Made by a program: the position numbers and the translations under genes. A stretch of DNA of 64,000 bases from Faecalispora anaeroviscerum (GTDB lineage Bacteria > Bacillota > Clostridia > Oscillospirales > Acutalibacteraceae), in contig NZ_CANOOQ010000001.1 in NCBI RefSeq assembly GCF_947568225.1, positions 1,054,001 through 1,118,000 of the forward strand, given 5' to 3'. The notes below the pieces were generated by a model. That model ran no database searches and was not told the DNA's origin. It saw only the letters and a program-made list of their open reading frames with translations. This document shows positions 17,417-25,661 of this stretch, in pieces; positions within the stretch are counted from its first letter, which is position 1, and every line of letters starts with the position of its first letter.

Positions 17417-19294
17417 TTACTCGGTCATCAGACCACAGATCTGATTGGAAAATGCTACGGGGTCTTCAATGCTGATGCCTTCGATCAGCATTGCCTGCGT
17501 ATACAGGAGCTGCGCGTACTCCGCAAGCTTGTCCTGATTCGTTTCGTACAGCTTCTGCAAAACAGCAAACACCGGGTGAGTGGGGTTCAGCTCGAGAACG
17601 CGCTGAGCCTGTACCTTTTCGGCATTCGGCATGGCGTTAAGCACCTTTTCCATCTCCAGAGAGATGGCTCCCTCACTCGACAGGCAAACCGGGTGGGATT
17701 TCAGGCGCTGGGAAACGACGACGGATTTCACCTTGCCGTCAAGCGCCTTCTGCAGGAATTCCAGCAAATCCTTGTACTCTTCCTTCTGCTGATCGGCAGT
17801 CTTCTTTTCCTCTTCGGTTTCCAGACCCAGATCGTCGGAAGAAACGTTCTTAAACTCGTGACCGTCGTAGGCTTGCAGAATGCGCAGCGCAAATTCATCC
17901 ACCTGATCGGTCAGGTACAGCATTTCTAGGCCTTTTTCGCGCAGAAGCTCCGTCTGCGGCAGCTGCTCGATGCGCGCTACACTCTCGCCGCTGATGAAAT
18001 AGATGTCCTTCTGGTCTTCCTTCATCCGGCTCACATATTCTTTTAATGTAACCGGCTTTTTCTCGCTGGAGGAATAGAACAGAAGCAAATCCTGCAACAG
18101 CTCCTTATGCTGGCCGTAATCGGAATATACACCGTATTTCAACTGCAGGCCAAAGCTCGAAAAGAATGTCTCATAATCCTCGCGGCTGTTGTTCAGCATC
18201 GCTTCCAGTTCGGATTTAATCTTCTTTTCAAGCCGGCTTTCGATCAGCTTAAGCTGACGATCGTGCTGTAGCATCTCGCGGGAAATGTTCAGCGACAAAT
18301 CCTGAGAATCGACCAGGCCGCGCACAAAGCTGAAGTAATCCGGCAGCAGATCGGCGCACTTCTCCATGATCATCACACCGTTGGAATAGAGCTGCAGACC
18401 CTTTTCGAACTCCTTGGTGTAGTAATCGTAAGGAGCCTTGGCCGGGAGGAACAAAAGGGCGTTATAGGTAGCGGTTCCCTCCGCGCTGGTATGGATGATG
18501 CGCAGAGGCGCTTCGTAATCATAGAACTTGTCGCGGTAGAACTGCTCGTACTCTTCTTTTGTAATCTCGTTCTTATTCTTGCGCCACAGAGGAACCATAC
18601 TATTCAGAGTTTCATCCTCGCGGTAGGTTTCCGTTTCGTTTTCGGTTCCTTCCTTCTGGCGGTGCTTTTCCATTTCCATATGGATGGGGTAACGGATGTA
18701 ATCGGAATATTTTTTCACAATGGAGCGAATGCGGTACTCCTCAAGAAACTCGTCGTAATTATCTTCTTCGGTAGAAGGCTTGAGGTTCAGGACGATCTTC
18801 GTACCGTGACCCTCTTTCTCGCAGGACTCAACCGTATAGCCCTCAACGCCCTTCGACTGCCAGCACCAGGCCTCTTCGCTGCCATAGGCACGGCTGTACA
18901 CAGTCACACAGTCGCTGACCATGAACGCGGAATAAAAGCCTACTCCGAACTGACCGATAATTTCTACGTCATCCTTCTGCTCCATCTGCTGCTTAAAATT
19001 CAGCGAGCCGCTTTTCGCAATGACGCCCAAGTTATTTTCCAGCTCTTCCTTTGTCATGCCGCAGCCGTTATCCTCAATGGTAAGGGTGTGCGCGTCTTTG
19101 TCCGGCGTGATGCGGATGTAAAAATCATCGCGATTCAGACCCGTGTCACCATCCTGCAGAGTTCTGTAATACAGCTTATCAATCGCATCGCTGGAGTTGG
19201 ACAAAAGCTCACGCAAAAAGATTTCGCGGTGCGTATAAATGGAATGAATCATCAATTCCAGCAATCGTTTTGATTCCGCTTTAAATTGCTTCAT
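17417..19294 (-). CDS. htpG: molecular chaperone HtpG (Hsp90)
   Basis: 625 aa, full length. The N-terminal GHKL ATPase has NSSDAIDKL, IEDNGCGMTKEEL and IGQFGVGFYSAFMV; the middle domain has NALLFLPAKAPYDYY and SLNISREMLQ; the C-terminal dimerisation domain is complete. It acts as an ATP-dependent cytosolic chaperone dimer. GGAAAGGGAAA precedes the ATG. A CIRCE operator 140 nt upstream indicates HrcA control, and a 20-bp perfect hairpin of the dispersed family sits in the 5' leader between operator and start. CIRCE control of htpG is not the Bacillus subtilis arrangement. Confidence 0.97.
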   Translation of the reverse strand: MKQFKAESKRLLELMIHSIYTHREIFLRELLSNSSDAIDKLYYRTLQDGDTGLNRDDFYIRITPDKDAHTLTIEDNGCGMTKEELENNLGVIAKSGSLNFKQQMEQKDDVEIIGQFGVGFYSAFMVSDCVTVYSRAYGSEEAWCWQSKGVEGYTVESCEKEGHGTKIVLNLKPSTEEDNYDEFLEEYRIRSIVKKYSDYIRYPIHMEMEKHRQKEGTENETETYREDETLNSMVPLWRKNKNEITKEEYEQFYRDKFYDYEAPLRIIHTSAEGTATYNALLFLPAKAPYDYYTKEFEKGLQLYSNGVMIMEKCADLLPDYFSFVRGLVDSQDLSLNISREMLQHDRQLKLIESRLEKKIKSELEAMLNNSREDYETFFSSFGLQLKYGVYSDYGQHKELLQDLLLFYSSSEKKPVTLKEYVSRMKEDQKDIYFISGESVARIEQLPQTELLREKGLEMLYLTDQVDEFALRILQAYDGHEFKNVSSDDLGLETEEEKKTADQQKEEYKDLLEFLQKALDGKVKSVVVSQRLKSHPVCLSSEGAISLEMEKVLNAMPNAEKVQAQRVLELNPTHPVFAVLQKLYETNQDKLAEYAQLLYTQAMLIEGISIEDPVAFSNQICGLMTE

Positions 19295-19362
19295 ATCGAT
19301 TTCCCTTTCCGTACAAATAATAAATTGATACTAATCTACAATGACGATGGAACAACGAGAAC

Positions 19363-19405
19363 TTAACCATATCTCTCCCGCCTTCGGCGGGAGAGATATG
19401 GTTAA
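19363..19405. repeat. dispersed palindrome family, copy 3 (20-bp perfect stem)
   Basis: TTAACCATATCTCTCCCGCC and exact complement around loop TTC. It lies in the htpG leader, 104 nt after the CDF transporter stop, with no T-run on either strand. Confidence 0.9.
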
Positions 19406-19432
19406 TAGTATTCCATAGTCAAATGATTAGAG

Positions 19433-19459
19433 TTAGCACTCTAATGGTTAAAGTGCTAA
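19433..19459 (-). promoter_or_regulatory. CIRCE operator (HrcA box) of htpG
   Basis: TTAGCACTC, 9-nt spacer, AAGTGCTAA: one mismatch to the CIRCE consensus. It immediately follows the -10 box of the htpG promoter, so bound HrcA would block transcription start and release on heat shock. Confidence 0.92.
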
Positions 19460-19465
19460 CTCTAT

Positions 19466-19495
19466 AATAATACAATAATGGACAAAAAACAAGTC
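19466..19495 (-). promoter_or_regulatory. htpG promoter
   Basis: Read on the minus strand: TTGTTT, 17-bp spacer, TATTAT, then the CIRCE element within the first transcribed bases. Confidence 0.7.
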
Positions 19496-19508
19496 TAAAA
19501 TGTAAATT

Positions 19509-20693
19509 TTACCTCTCTCGCGCAGGCGGAGAATCATCGTGATCTACCGTAATAATTGGCTCGCACTGCGGCTCCTGTGATTTGATTCGCTCGTTCAGGT
19601 ACTCCGTCAGGCGCTTGTCGCTCCAGGAAAAGCGGTAAGGTACGACGATGTCGAAAATAACGCGAGAGTCCTCGGGCTTCCACACTGCCTGAAAATCGTG
19701 CATCGTGACTTCGTCTGAAATAGCCCGCAGGCTTTCTTCCACATAGATTTTCAGCCGGTTGGCTCGCTCGTCATCTGTTACCACCGGGTCCAGGTGAATC
19801 ACCAGGTGAATATTGCTTTCAGCAAGAAAGTCGCGCTCGATTCGGTCGATGATCTCGTGGCTTTCCACAATATTGTGGTCGGCACGCATTTCGCAGTGAA
19901 CCGAGGCAAAGCAGCGATCGGGCCCGTAGTTATGAATGTTCAGATCATGCAGACCAATAATGCCGGAATAAGATAGAATTCTGCGGTAAATGTCGTCCAC
20001 CATCTCTTTACTGGGTGCAAGACCCAGGAGAGGATTCGCGGTTTCTACCACCAGGCGGAAGCCGGCAATTAAAATGAACACCGCAACGCCGAGGCCGAGC
20101 CAGCCGTCGAGCTGCCAGCCGGTAAAATAAGAGAGTACCAGACCAATCAGCACCGCACCGGTAGAAAGCACGTCGTTCCGGCTGTCCTGCGAGCTGGCAA
20201 GCAGCGCGGTGGAATCGATGGTACGGCTGATCTTTCGATAAAACAAACATTGCCACAGCTTAAGCAGCACCGATGCAATTAATGCGATCAGCATCGCCAT
20301 ACCGAATTCAGTGGGGCTTGGGTTCAGAATTTTGCCAATGGAGGTCTGCGCAAGCTGAAATCCCACCATTACCACCAGAAAAGAAACTACCATACCGGCA
20401 ATATATTCAATCCGCGCGTGGCCGTATGGATGCTCGGCATCCGCAGGCTTTGCGGAAAGATGGAACCCGAACAGGGTCACCAGTGAGGAAGCGGAATCTG
20501 TTAGGTTGTTGAACGCGTCCGCCATGATGGCGATACTGTGAAATACAAGTCCGGTAAGCAGCTTGACGAAAAACAGAATCAGGTTGGTTGCAACACCTAC
20601 CCATCCGGCCAGCTTGCCATACCGTTCCCGCACCTGGGCGCGATTTTCGTTTTCCGGGTCGCGGATAAACAGACGGATCAGCAGCTTTGTCAT
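19509..20693 (-). CDS. cation diffusion facilitator family transporter
   Basis: 394 aa with five to six membrane helices and a long cytoplasmic C-terminal domain. Metal-site residues are visible in SIAIMADAFNNLTDSASS (HxxxD-type variant, DxxxN/D) and in LSAKPADAEHPYGHARIEYIAG, which is the CDF signature. The C-terminal part (GLHDLNIHNYGPDRCFASVHCEM, HEIIDRIERDF, HLDPV) is the usual metal-sensing dimerisation domain. CDF proteins export Zn, Fe, Mn or Co in exchange for protons; the metal is not determined. Start at ATG 20693 rather than the adjacent TTG because GGAAGGAG lies seven bases before it. Confidence 0.93.
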   Translation of the reverse strand: MTKLLIRLFIRDPENENRAQVRERYGKLAGWVGVATNLILFFVKLLTGLVFHSIAIMADAFNNLTDSASSLVTLFGFHLSAKPADAEHPYGHARIEYIAGMVVSFLVVMVGFQLAQTSIGKILNPSPTEFGMAMLIALIASVLLKLWQCLFYRKISRTIDSTALLASSQDSRNDVLSTGAVLIGLVLSYFTGWQLDGWLGLGVAVFILIAGFRLVVETANPLLGLAPSKEMVDDIYRRILSYSGIIGLHDLNIHNYGPDRCFASVHCEMRADHNIVESHEIIDRIERDFLAESNIHLVIHLDPVVTDDERANRLKIYVEESLRAISDEVTMHDFQAVWKPEDSRVIFDIVVPYRFSWSDKRLTEYLNERIKSQEPQCEPIITVDHDDSPPARER

Positions 20694-20757
20694 CAAAAGG
20701 CTCCTTCCTTTTCACTATACGAAAATAATGGTACAAATAGTATGATACAAGTACAGC

Positions 20758-20792
20758 AGTATCTTTCCCCGCCTACGGCGGGGAAAGATACT
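20758..20792. repeat. dispersed palindrome family, copy 4
   Basis: 16-bp perfect stem AGTATCTTTCCCCGCC and complement, loop TAC, 11 nt after the fumarase beta stop. No U-tract. Confidence 0.9.
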
Positions 20793-20802
20793 CACCAATA
20801 TT

Positions 20803-21336
20803 TTATATTTCTGAAAACAGGCTGTTGCCCTCGGAATCGATCGCCACAACGAGCGGCAGGTCGCACAGCTCCAGCCGTTTGACGGATTCACAGCCCAGAT
20901 CGTCAAACGCCACCACCTGCAGAGACTTCACGCACTGAGCGGCCAGCGCCCCGGCACCGCCGATGGCACACAAATAAATCGCCCCGTTGCGGCGGATGGC
21001 ATCCACTACCTCCTGCGAACGGTTGCCTTTGCCAACCATTCCTGCCAGACCCAGATCGAGCAGACGCGGCGCAAACGGATCCATCCGGCCCGAGGTAGTC
21101 GGCCCGCAGGAACCGATCGCCATGCCTTCCGGCGTGGGGGTGGGGCCGGCATAGTAAATCACGGCACCATCAATCGAAAACGGCAAGGGCTTCCCCTCCT
21201 CCATCAGCGTGAACATCCGCTTATGCGCGGCGTCGCGCGCCGTATATACCGTGCCGGAAAGCAAAACCTGATCCCCGGCTTTCAAAGTTACAGCCTGTTC
21301 CTTTAAGTGTTCGGTGTTCAGCCTGATTTTTTCCAA
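20803..21336 (-). CDS. class I (Fe-S) fumarate hydratase beta subunit
   Basis: 177 aa, close to family length. Key segments: GDQVLLSGTVYTARDAAHKRM, YYAGPTPTPEGMAIGSCGPTTSGRMD, MVGKGNRS and YLCAIGGAGALAAQCVK. This is the C-terminal (TtdB/FumB-like) subunit of fumarase or L-tartrate dehydratase, which needs an alpha subunit carrying the 4Fe-4S cluster. No alpha gene adjoins it on either side, which is unusual since the two are normally neighbours. The start codon is TTG, with AAAGGAG nine bases upstream. Fumarase and tartrate dehydratase cannot be told apart from this subunit alone. Confidence 0.92.
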   Translation of the reverse strand: MEKIRLNTEHLKEQAVTLKAGDQVLLSGTVYTARDAAHKRMFTLMEEGKPLPFSIDGAVIYYAGPTPTPEGMAIGSCGPTTSGRMDPFAPRLLDLGLAGMVGKGNRSQEVVDAIRRNGAIYLCAIGGAGALAAQCVKSLQVVAFDDLGCESVKRLELCDLPLVVAIDSEGNSLFSEI

Positions 21337-21585
21337 AACAACTCTCTCCTTTATCGTAACCCGCTCCGGCGCAGTTGCATTCTACGCCAAAGATGCGGTA
21401 AGAAATCTCTGTTTTTCTGCGAATACGCTGAATTTTGGAAAGTGGTTTGCTTCCAAAATAAAATGCGGTATAATGGCTATATTGAGGCTGTTATTTCGGT
21501 ACCTTGAAATGATCCTGGCACCGGTGGCCCCGTTTTTATATGCAGGCATTCTGCATCACTTCAACCAACAGAAAGGACTGCAAGC

Positions 21586-22230
21586 ATGGCAACACCAGAA
21601 AAGCTGATCGTTTTTGATTTAGATGGCACTCTCCACCGAACCGACGTATTCGCCGTAAAAATTCACCAGATTGTGCAGGGAGAGCTTGAATACCCTGTGC
21701 AGACCCCAGAAGAAATTCGGAACACGTTCGGTATGCCCGCAAAGGAATACCTGCCCGCCCTCTTGCCCGGCTCTGATGAGGCAACCCAAAGGCACTATGT
21801 TCAGCGGGTCCTCGAGCTGGAAAACGAATACCTGCATCTGGCTGAAGCCTATGACGGCAGCGCGCAGATGCTCCGTCAGCTTCGTGCGGACGGGTGGGTT
21901 ACGGCAATATGCTCGAACTCCTCCGTTCGGTACATCAGCGCCGTGCTGAATGCCATTCAACTGGATACACTGATCGACGAGATTCAGCCGCTGGAGCCGG
22001 ATTCACACGAAAAAGCCGAGAGCCTCGCCCGGCTGTTAGGGCGCGTGCAGCCCCAAAAAGCGCTGATGGTAGGTGACACCATCTTTGACCTGGATGCCGC
22101 TCGCAAAAACAACCTGCCGTTTATCGGCTGCCTGTATGGCTTTCGCCCCACAGAAATGGCCGCGGCCGACAAGAAGGTAGCGACCGTGTCGGAAATTCCG
22201 GCGGCTGCGCAGGAGTTGCTGTTCTCTTGA
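21586..22230 (+). CDS. HAD superfamily phosphatase, phosphoglycolate phosphatase-like
   Basis: 214 aa. HAD motif I FDLDGTLHRTD with the nucleophile and acid Asp, motif II ICSNSS, motif III lysine around HEKAESLARLL, motif IV VGDTIFDLDAAR. The cap region (residues about 18-90) is helical, so subclass I. Substrate unknown; phosphoglycolate phosphatases and pyrophosphatases share this layout. AAAGGA precedes the ATG. A terminator follows. Confidence 0.9.
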   Translation: MATPEKLIVFDLDGTLHRTDVFAVKIHQIVQGELEYPVQTPEEIRNTFGMPAKEYLPALLPGSDEATQRHYVQRVLELENEYLHLAEAYDGSAQMLRQLRADGWVTAICSNSSVRYISAVLNAIQLDTLIDEIQPLEPDSHEKAESLARLLGRVQPQKALMVGDTIFDLDAARKNNLPFIGCLYGFRPTEMAAADKKVATVSEIPAAAQELLFS

Positions 22231-22260
22231 ATCTCAGTGATTACAGTGCTGATCTTATAC

Positions 22261-22289
22261 AAAGGGGAGCCGAAAACGGCTCCCTTTTT
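22261..22289 (+). terminator. terminator after the HAD gene
   Basis: GGGGAGCCG-AAAA-CGGCTCCC hairpin followed by T7. Confidence 0.85.
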
Positions 22290-22319
22290 TTGTGCTACCG
22301 GGAACACTCCACACGGCAG

Positions 22320-23243
22320 CTACAGCATATTCTTTTTGTGCAGGAAATATGCCGCAACCAACATGCAGACCATTGCCATCGCAACCGGAAACCAGAATTC
22401 AGGGAGAGGCAGACCATTTACGTTCATGCCGTACATGCTGGAAATAACGGTCGGGATGGAAATAATCAGTGTGATGGAAGCTAACACCTTCATCACAATG
22501 TTCAGATTGTTTGAAATGATCGATGCAAACGCATCCATGGTGCCAGACAAAATGTTCAGGTGGATGTTCGACATTTCAATGGCCTGCTTGACCTCAATCA
22601 GCACATCCTCGAGCAAATCCTGATCCTCTTCGTACAGGCGAACAGCGCGGCCGCGCATAATCTTTTCAATTGTGATCTCATTCGCTTTGAGCGAGGAAGA
22701 AAAGTAAACCAGCGATTTTTGAATACTCAGCAAATGGAACAGCTCTGAGTTTTTCATCGATTTACGAAGCTCCGCTTCCACCTGCATGCTGATTTTATCA
22801 ATCTGCTTCAAATACTGCAGGTACCGGGTGGCCACCCGCAGCATGATATTCAAAATAAAGCGGGTTTTTAGATTCGTCTGAACGCCCTTAACAACACCTT
22901 CGGAAAATTCGTTCAGCAGCGGATTTTCGCGCGTCACGATCGTGATCACGCTTTTTTCCGTCAGAATGATACCGAGCGGCATAGTGGTATACACCAGCCC
23001 ATCCTCGGTTTTTTCCACGCTGGGAATATCGATGATGATGAGGGTATTGCCGTCTTCCGAATCGATATGCGAGGATTCCTCTTCATCGGTCGCGGCGCGA
23101 AAGAAATCCGGCTCAATCGAAAAGTCACGGATCAGCCCGTTGATTTCTTCGTCTTTCAGTGCAATACAATGAATCCAGCAGCCCGGCTCGTATTCCGGAA
23201 TCATCTGAATTTTGCCATCAATGGTTTTATAGTAGGACAGCAT
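22320..23243 (-). CDS. corA: CorA family divalent cation transporter
   Basis: About 307 aa. Long acidic cytoplasmic N-terminal domain (TDEEESSHIDSEDG), helical stalk, and two C-terminal helices flanking the selectivity motif YGMNVNG, then a basic HKKNML end. It forms a pentameric Mg2+ (or Co2+, Ni2+) channel. Either GTG at 23247-23249 or ATG at 23241-23243 could start it; GGAG lies ten bases before the ATG. Upstream in the same direction is a 22-codon leader ORF with an AAAGGAGG ribosome binding site, separated by about 40 nt, suggesting translational or attenuation control. Confidence 0.93.
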   Translation of the reverse strand: MLSYYKTIDGKIQMIPEYEPGCWIHCIALKDEEINGLIRDFSIEPDFFRAATDEEESSHIDSEDGNTLIIIDIPSVEKTEDGLVYTTMPLGIILTEKSVITIVTRENPLLNEFSEGVVKGVQTNLKTRFILNIMLRVATRYLQYLKQIDKISMQVEAELRKSMKNSELFHLLSIQKSLVYFSSSLKANEITIEKIMRGRAVRLYEEDQDLLEDVLIEVKQAIEMSNIHLNILSGTMDAFASIISNNLNIVMKVLASITLIISIPTVISSMYGMNVNGLPLPEFWFPVAMAMVCMLVAAYFLHKKNML

Positions 23244-23284
23244 TGGCACTCAACTCCTGACTGCGCGCAAATGCTCCCCTGCAC

Positions 23285-23353
23285 TCAAAAGCAAAGGCCG
23301 CACCGCGCGCTGATTTTTCGTATGGGATAATCGCCCAAAGGGTCCGCTTTCAC
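23285..23353 (-). CDS. candidate 22-aa leader peptide of corA
   Basis: GTG start with AAAGGAGG seven bases upstream. The peptide begins MKADPLGDYPIRK and ends ISARCGLCF, with TGA 41 nt before the corA ATG. It is too short to be judged by coding statistics; the strong ribosome binding site and position support it. Leader ORFs containing Pro and acidic residues control Mg2+ transporter genes in enterobacteria (MgtL, MgtP), but similarity to those is only by type. Confidence 0.55.
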   Translation of the reverse strand: MKADPLGDYPIRKISARCGLCF

Positions 23354-23532
23354 GATGCCGCCTCCTTTAAATGGAATTTTTCATTTTGACCCAAGTGTAA
23401 TTATAGCACAATAAACCGAGATTGCAAGAGAAATCGAGGCTTTTCGGACTGTCTTGCCCAAAATTCAGTTAATTCGGACTTTTTAGAGCTTTTTTGCCCG
23501 AATTTCCTGAAATTTATAGTAACACCGTATGG

Positions 23533-23577
23533 ATAAGCACTCGATTACTTCCCCGCCAAAGGAGGAAGATGAAATCG
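23533..23577. repeat. possible degenerate member of the palindrome family
   Basis: Outer arms CGATT/AATCG and inner ACTTCCCCGCC/GGAGGAAG form an imperfect bulged hairpin in the corA-GNAT gap. Confidence 0.35.
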
Positions 23578-23634
23578 CTGTTTTCATAGAATCTTCCTGT
23601 GAATGCAACTTCACTCTCAGGTAAAAACAACGAA

Positions 23635-24075
23635 TTACAGATTTGCAGTAAAGCTGTACCCGTGCCGCTCAAAGCCCAGAGATTCATAAAAATGATGTGC
23701 TCTCTCACGTTTCACATTGCTGGAAAGCGCCACCTTATAACAGCCGGCTTCTTTCCCACGCTCCAGCGCAAAACGGATCATTTGCTCCCCGATGCCCTGC
23801 CCGCGGCATTCCTCCCGCACAACCACGTCTTCGATCACACCGGCAAAATCCCCGCTCAGACTCTGCAGGATGGCGAGAGAAAAGGTTCCCACCACACGGT
23901 CGCCGATCAGAGCCACAAACACCTTGTAGTACGGATACTGTTCCATTTCCTCAAGAATGCGCTCCGTCTGCTCCATTGGAATGGGTTCCCCGTCATGGAA
24001 AGCCGGCTGGTAATAGAGTTCCCGAATTGCCTCCAGATCATCACGCCGCACCTCTCGAATCGTCACTTTTTCCAT
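23635..24075 (-). CDS. GNAT family N-acetyltransferase
   Basis: 146 aa, single GNAT domain: N-terminal VTIREVRRDDLEAIRELY, beta-strand VFVALIGDRVVGTFSLAI, the acetyl-CoA motif VREECRGQGIGEQMIRFAL (QGIG loop) and C-terminal AHHFYESLGFERHGYSF. Cytoplasmic. AGGAGG seven bases before the ATG. The substrate is not predictable. Confidence 0.9.
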   Translation of the reverse strand: MEKVTIREVRRDDLEAIRELYYQPAFHDGEPIPMEQTERILEEMEQYPYYKVFVALIGDRVVGTFSLAILQSLSGDFAGVIEDVVVREECRGQGIGEQMIRFALERGKEAGCYKVALSSNVKRERAHHFYESLGFERHGYSFTANL

Positions 24076-24189
24076 GATTTCGCCTCCTGTTTACTTCAAT
24101 AATTCTCTCCGCCCATGTCATTTTGATAAAGCGCCCGTTTTCCCGTGTTATTGATCTTACACCCATTTTTATGTTTTTATTCCACGAAA

Positions 24190-24220
24190 AACAGGACAGA
24201 GAAGCTTACCCTGTCCTGTT
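24190..24220 (-). terminator. terminator of the dcw cluster after ftsZ
   Basis: 10-bp perfect stem AACAGGACAG/CTGTCCTGTT followed on the minus strand by T5. Confidence 0.7.
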
Positions 24221-24270
24221 AGATCATTTTTTGAAAGTACTCTTTCCGAATACTTTATAGCACAGCTGTC

Positions 24271-24295
24271 CTTCTCCCGCAGAAGACGGGGGAAG
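24271..24295. repeat. dispersed palindrome family, copy 5
   Basis: CTTCTCCCG with CGGGGGAAG, one mismatch, 36 nt after the ftsZ stop. Confidence 0.6.
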
Positions 24296-24331
24296 AAATT
24301 AAAATCTTATTTATTATAACATTACAATCAA

Positions 24332-25444
24332 TCAGCGGTTGAAGATCGACATAATATCGGTGAAGGTATCGTCCTCATCGAGCCCGGTCGTCTTCTCTAC
24401 ACGCCCCTGCTGCGGACGGGCCGCACCACCGGAAGTAGGCGTGCCGGTTTTAGACGCAGGGCCGGCAGCAACCTGTGCGGACGTGCCGTCGTGTGTGGCA
24501 AAACCGGTAGCGATGACCGTTACGCTCATTTCGTCCTCCATGGACTCATCAAACGCGGTACCCCATATGATATTGGCCTCTTCGTGAGCCTGCTCCTGAA
24601 TCATGCTGGCAGCTGTTTCAATTTCGTCCAGCCCGATGTCGGGAGAAGAGGTAATATTGATAATAACGCCCTTCGCGCCGCTGATAGAGGTTTCGAGAAG
24701 CGGGCTGGAGATTGCCATGCTGGCGGCAAGCTGCGCCTTCTCTTTACCGGAGGCACGTCCTACACCCATGTGCGCATAGCCGGCGTCCTTCATCACGGCA
24801 CAGATATCCGCAAAGTCCAGATTGACAAGGCCAGGCAGCTTAATCAGATCCGAAATGCTCTGCACACCCTGACGCAGAACATCGTCCGCGATGGTAAACG
24901 CGTTGAGCAGGGTAATCCGCTGCTCACTGACCAGCTTAAGGCGCTCATTCGGGATTACAACAAGAGAATCAACATGCTCACGCAGGGCGGAAATTCCACC
25001 TTCTGCCTGCTCCATGCGGCGCTTCCCCTCAAAGCTAAAGGGCTTCGTCACAATGCCGATGGTCAGGATGCCCATGTCCCGCGCAATCTCCGCAACGATT
25101 GGGGCAGCGCCCGTGCCCGTACCGCCGCCCATACCGGCGGTGATGAACACCATATCACTTCCGCGCAGAACAGCCGCAATTGCCTCGCGGCTCTCTTCTC
25201 CGGCCTTCTGCCCAATTTCGGGTTTGGAACCGGCGCCTTTTCCGTGGGTAATTTTATCGCCGATCTGGATTTTTTGCATCGCCTTAGAACGGAACAACGC
25301 CTGCTTGTCCGTATTTACTGTAATAAACTCAACACCCTGAACCCCCGAGACCACCATGCGATCTACCGCGTTGTTTCCGCCGCCGCCAACACCAATCACT
25401 TTTATCTGCACGATGTTGTCTTCATTATCAATTTCAAAAGGCAT
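24332..25444 (-). CDS. ftsZ: cell division GTPase FtsZ
   Basis: 370 aa. N-terminal IKVIGVGGGGNNAVDRM, tubulin signature GGGTGTGAAP (T4), NERLKLV, NAFTIADDVLRQGVQSIS and the T7 region NLDFADICAVM. The variable linker (rich in Ala, Gly, Pro, Thr) is followed by the conserved C-terminal peptide DDTFTDIMSIFNR, of a form that binds FtsA/SepF/ZapA-type partners. It polymerises into the Z ring. Start at 25444: AGGGGG lies nine bases before this ATG, while the upstream ATG at 25453 directly abuts it. Last gene of the dcw cluster; no ftsA precedes it. Confidence 0.97.
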   Translation of the reverse strand: MPFEIDNEDNIVQIKVIGVGGGGNNAVDRMVVSGVQGVEFITVNTDKQALFRSKAMQKIQIGDKITHGKGAGSKPEIGQKAGEESREAIAAVLRGSDMVFITAGMGGGTGTGAAPIVAEIARDMGILTIGIVTKPFSFEGKRRMEQAEGGISALREHVDSLVVIPNERLKLVSEQRITLLNAFTIADDVLRQGVQSISDLIKLPGLVNLDFADICAVMKDAGYAHMGVGRASGKEKAQLAASMAISSPLLETSISGAKGVIINITSSPDIGLDEIETAASMIQEQAHEEANIIWGTAFDESMEDEMSVTVIATGFATHDGTSAQVAAGPASKTGTPTSGGAARPQQGRVEKTTGLDEDDTFTDIMSIFNR

Positions 25445-25661
25445 CTGCTGCATCCCCCTGTCGTTTTATATAAAAAAGAATTATAATCCATGAAAAGTAA
25501 AACCAGTTTCTCGATTCGGGCAGAACTGCAATCCCCATTCCGCCCTCCTATTTGCTATCTTATATAATTTAACACCTTTCCGGCAAAATTTCAATAACTT
25601 GTCCTTGTATTCACAGAAAATTAAGAGGATTTCCTTCTCTGGAAAGAATTACCAGACAAAA

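Noticed and set aside
23244..23420. M-box (Mg2+) riboswitch upstream of corA
   Set aside because: None of the conserved M-box blocks is visible; the leader is explained better by a short ORF.
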